Shown here: piece by piece, positions 61,115 through 64,000 of the stretch
Numbering within the stretch: the first letter of the stretch is position 1
Layout of the letters: the number at the start of each line of letters is the position of its first letter
From: Ahaetulla prasina
Lineage: Eukaryota; Chordata; Lepidosauria; Squamata; Colubridae
Reading direction: 5' to 3'
DNA length: 64,000 nt
Assembly: GCF_028640845.1 (NCBI RefSeq)
Contig: NC_080542.1
Location: 17,266,783-17,330,782, forward strand
Made by a program: the position numbers and the translations under genes
Notes under the pieces: generated by a model
Seen by the model: only the letters and a program-made list of their open reading frames with translations
What the model was told of the DNA's origin: nothing
Database searches by the model: none

Positions 61115-61359
61115 CTGGCCAAAGTAAGAAGAGTCTTTTAAAATCTAGAATTTCACAGCAGACACTAAAGCATACAGACACCCATCAGCTACCCAGAATT
61201 CCAAGTGCTTTCGTTCCAAGTGCTTATTTAAACTAGCTATCAAAGCTCCTTTTGTGGCGCAGTGGTTAGAATGCAGTATGGCAGGCTAACTTTGCCCGAA
61301 AGACACACTGATTAAACAGAATTACAGTGGAAACGTGGAAAATAAGCCTGCACACAGAC

Positions 61360-61450
61360 AGAGGCAGTCCTTGAGTTATGACTATTTGTTCAGCAACCCA
61401 AAGTTAGAATGGTGCTGAAAGAGTGGTATTTATGACCAATCTTCACAAGA
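61360..61450 (+). mobile_element. Tigger-like DNA transposon fragment
   Basis: GAGGCAGTCCTTGAGTTATG and TTATGACCAATCTTCACAAG. Confidence 0.6.
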
Positions 61451-61481
61451 GTCCTAGTGCCGCAGTGGTTAGAATGCAGTA

Positions 61482-61826
61482 AAAGGTAAAGGTTCCCCTC
61501 GCACATATGTGCTACTTGTTCCCGACTCTAGGGGGTGGTGCTCATCTCCGTTTCAGAGCTGAAGAGCCAGCGCTGTCCGAAGACGTCTCCGTGGTCATGT
61601 GGCCAGCATGACTCAATGCCAAAGGTGCACAGAACGCTGTTACCTTCCCACCAAAGATGGTCCCTATTTTTTCTACTTGCATTTTTTACGTGCTTTCGAA
61701 CTGCTAGGTTGGCAGAAGCTGGGACAAGTAACAGAAGCTCATCCCCTTACACGGCAGTGCTAGGGATTCAAACCACTGAACTGCCAACCTTTCGATCGTC
61801 TTAGTCCCTGAGCTACCGTGTCCCTA
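61482..61826 (-). mobile_element. Sauria SINE, complete, nested in a tRNA SINE
   Basis: Tail AAAGGTAAAGGTTCCCCTCG on the left; reversed head AGCTACCGTGTCCCTA on the right. Perfect 14-bp duplication GTTAGAATGCAGTA (61468-61481, 61827-61840). Confidence 0.95.
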
Positions 61827-61975
61827 GTTAGAATGCAGTATTGCAGGCTAAGTCTGCCCACAGCCTGCAGTTCAATCCTGAATGGGGCTCATGGTTGACT
61901 AACCCCTCCATCCTTCTGAGGTTGGTAAAATAAAGACCCAGATTGTTGGGGGCGATACAATGATTCTGTATTTAT

Positions 61976-63954
61976 TTTATTTATTTATTTATTTATTTAA
62001 TTAAACTTTTATACCGCCCTTCTCCGGAAGGACTCAGGGCGGTGTACTGCCTTCATTTAAAACAATTAATATACACACTAAAATAACCATTAAAAAGCTT
62101 ATTCAATAAAAGGCCGAAATTAAAACCATCCAATTGACCATATAAAATACCCAATAAAATTACAATTGAAAAATTTAAAATTTAAAATTTAGAGTTTAAT
62201 CAGGCCAGTCCCGCTTGGATAAATAAATAAATTTTCAGTTCCCGGCGAAAGGTCCGAAGGTCAGGCAATTGGCGTAAACCGGGGGGAAGTTCGTTCCAGA
62301 GGGTAGGTGCTCCCACAGAGAAGGACCTTCCCCTGGGGGCCGCCAGCCGACACTGCTTGGCGGACGGCACCCTGAGAAGACCCTCTCTATGAGAGCGTAC
62401 GGGTCGGTGGGAGGCATGTGGAAACAGCAGGCGGTCCCGTAAGTACCCGGGCCCTAAGCCATGGAGCGCTTTGAAGGTGGTAACCAAAACCTTGAAGCGC
62501 ACCCGGAAGACCACAGGTAGCCAGTGCAGACTGCACAGGAGTGGTGTTACCCGGGAGCAACGTGGTGCTCCCTCAATCACCCGCGCAGCTGCATTCTGGA
62601 CTAACTGAAGTCTCCGAGTGCACTTCAGGGGTAGCCCCATGTAGAGAGCATTGCAATAATCCAGGCGAGAAGTGACGAGAGCATGAGTGACCGTGCATAA
62701 GGCATCCCGGTCAAGAAAGGGGCGCAACTGGCGGACCAGGCGAACCTGGTAAAAAGCTCTCCTGGAGACGGCCGTCAAGTGATCTTCAAACGACAGCCGT
62801 CCATCCAGGAGAACGCCCAAGTTGCGCACCCTTTCCGTTGGGGCCAGTGACTCGCCCCCAACAGTCAGCCGCGGTTGCAGCTGACTGTACCGGGATGCCG
62901 GCATCCACAGCCACTCCATCTTGGATGGATTGAGTCTGAGTCTGTTTCTCCCCATCCAGACCCGTATGGCCTCCAAACAACGGGACAGCACTTCGACAGC
63001 TTCGCTGGGGTGGCCTGGGGTGGAGAAGTACAGCTGGGTATCATCAGCGTACAGATGATAACTCACCCCAAAGCCACTGATGACCTCGCCCAACGGCTTC
63101 ATATAGATGTTGAACAGGAGAGGTGAGAGAATCGACCCCTGCGGCAAGTGAGGCGCCTCGCGGCCGATCTCAGCCCCCCTGTCAACACCGTCTGCGACCG
63201 GTCGGAGAGGTAGGAGGAGAACCACCGATAAACGGTGCCTCCCACTCCCAACCCCTCCAACCGGCGCAGCAGGATACCATGGTCGATGGTATCAAAAGCC
63301 GATGAGAGATCCAACAGGACCAGGGCAGAGGAGCAACCCCTATCCCTGGTCCTCCAGAGGTCATCCACCAACGCGACCAAAGCTGTCTCCGTGCTATACC
63401 CGGGCCGGAAGCCAGAATGGAACGGGTCTAGATAGACAGCTTCCTCCAGGTACTGAGGGAACTGCAATGCCACCACACTCTCTACAACCTTCGCCACAAA
63501 GCGAAGGTTGGAGACTGGACGATAGTTACCCAAAATACCTGGGTCCAGGGAAGGCTTCTTGAGGAGGGGTCTCACCACCGCCTCTTTCAAGGCGGCGGGA
63601 AAGATCCCCTCCATCAAAGAAGCATTTATAATACCCCGGAGCCAGCCTCGTGTCACCTCCTGAGTGGCCAGCACCAGCCAGGAGGGGCACGGGTCCAGTA
63701 AACATGTAGTGGCGTGCAGCCTCCCCAGCAACCTGTCCACGTCCTCGAGAGCCACAGAATCAAACTCATCCCAAACCACATCAACAAGACGCCTCAGTCA
63801 TCTCATCCGGATCATCGCAATCTTGGTCCAAGCTATCCCGAAGCTGAGCGATTTTATCATATAGATAACCGCTAAACTCCTCGGCACGTCCCTGTAAGGG
63901 GTCATCCCGTCCCCCCTGGTGAAGGAGGGAACGGGTCACCCGAAACAGGGCGGC
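61976..63954 (-). mobile_element. L2-like LINE, 5'-truncated, nested in a SINE
   Basis: The minus strand gives [39 protein letters not shown] (63779-63099), then a frame change where about 7 nt near the PQG motif are missing, then [28 protein letters not shown] with intact YADD, and [19 protein letters not shown] (63225-62200). The 3' end has the ACTCAGGGCGG hairpin and a (TTTA)n tail. The endonuclease domain is lost. Confidence 0.9.
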
Positions 63955-64000
63955 CTCTAAACTGCTTAGAGAGAGCTGTAAAGCACTGTGGGGCAGTATA

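Larger units (their letters stand above)
61451..64000 (+). mobile_element. tRNA-derived SINE split by a Sauria SINE and an L2-like LINE
   Basis: Pieces: 61451-61481 (TGCCGCAGTGGTTAGAATGC), 61841-61975 (GATTGTTGGGGGCGATACAA), and from about 63955 (TAAACTGCTTAGAGAGAGCT) to the window end. Removing both inserts gives an ordinary SINE. Confidence 0.83.

Noticed and set aside
60712..60888. NWD1 or NPHP3 as identity of the DUF4062 gene
   Set aside because: The sequence after DUF4062, the NACHT strings ([13 protein letters not shown]) and the long WD40 array match TEP1; NPHP3 has TPR repeats instead.

Overview
The window is vertebrate nuclear DNA, most likely from a squamate reptile and probably a snake. 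I infer this from the repeats. It carries Sauria-type SINEs with a tRNA-like head and ACCTTT tail, many CR1 and L2-like LINE pieces whose 3' ends run into simple repeats such as (GAATA)n, (AGAAC)n and (ATT)n, a SPIN-type hAT element, and very many small non-autonomous DNA transposons. No bacterial or viral gene organisation is present.

One protein-coding gene runs through almost the whole window on the minus strand. It is TEP1, telomerase-associated protein 1, a component of the telomerase and vault ribonucleoproteins. I could read 34 consecutive coding exons from 61114 down to 8937 (4774 nt, about 1591 codons). All have AG/GT boundaries, and reading phase is kept across all 33 junctions with no stop codon. 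They cover the end of the linker after the RNA-binding TROVE region, the DUF4062 module (exons 1-6), the NACHT ATPase with Walker A GEPGQGKT and Walker [10 protein letters not shown] (exons 7-11), the helical region after NACHT (exons 12-17), and the WD40 propellers (exons 18-34). The N-terminal TROVE exons must lie beyond position 64000. At the 3' end the last exon either splices on at a GTAAGC site or reads through nine codons to a TGA at 8910-8912, followed by AATAAA at 8623-8628. Exons for the last part of mammalian TEP1 were not found in positions 1-8900.

The introns and the 8.6 kb beyond the gene are almost wholly transposable elements, many nested. Positions 1-5345 are a CR1 LINE split by a 3.5-kb L2-like LINE on the other strand. 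The region 15550-16350 is a degenerate minisatellite. The region 47134-48719 is a solo LTR inside a SINE and itself holds a SPIN element and a second DNA transposon. The region 56008-57385 is a DNA transposon holding a CR1, which holds a hAT and a SINE. The right edge is a SINE broken by a Sauria SINE and an L2-like LINE. Target-site duplications could be read directly for about twenty insertions, which gives an insertion order.

The most interesting signal is a set of short motifs in three unrelated repeat families. Each motif is 34 nt long and fits the hammerhead ribozyme core: CUGANGA, then a 6-7 bp hairpin, then GAAAC and (G/A)UC. Two families carry the motif in inverted pairs, and one also holds what looks like the end of a Penelope-like element ORF. 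These look like ribozyme-bearing terminal repeats of Penelope-like or retrozyme-like elements.
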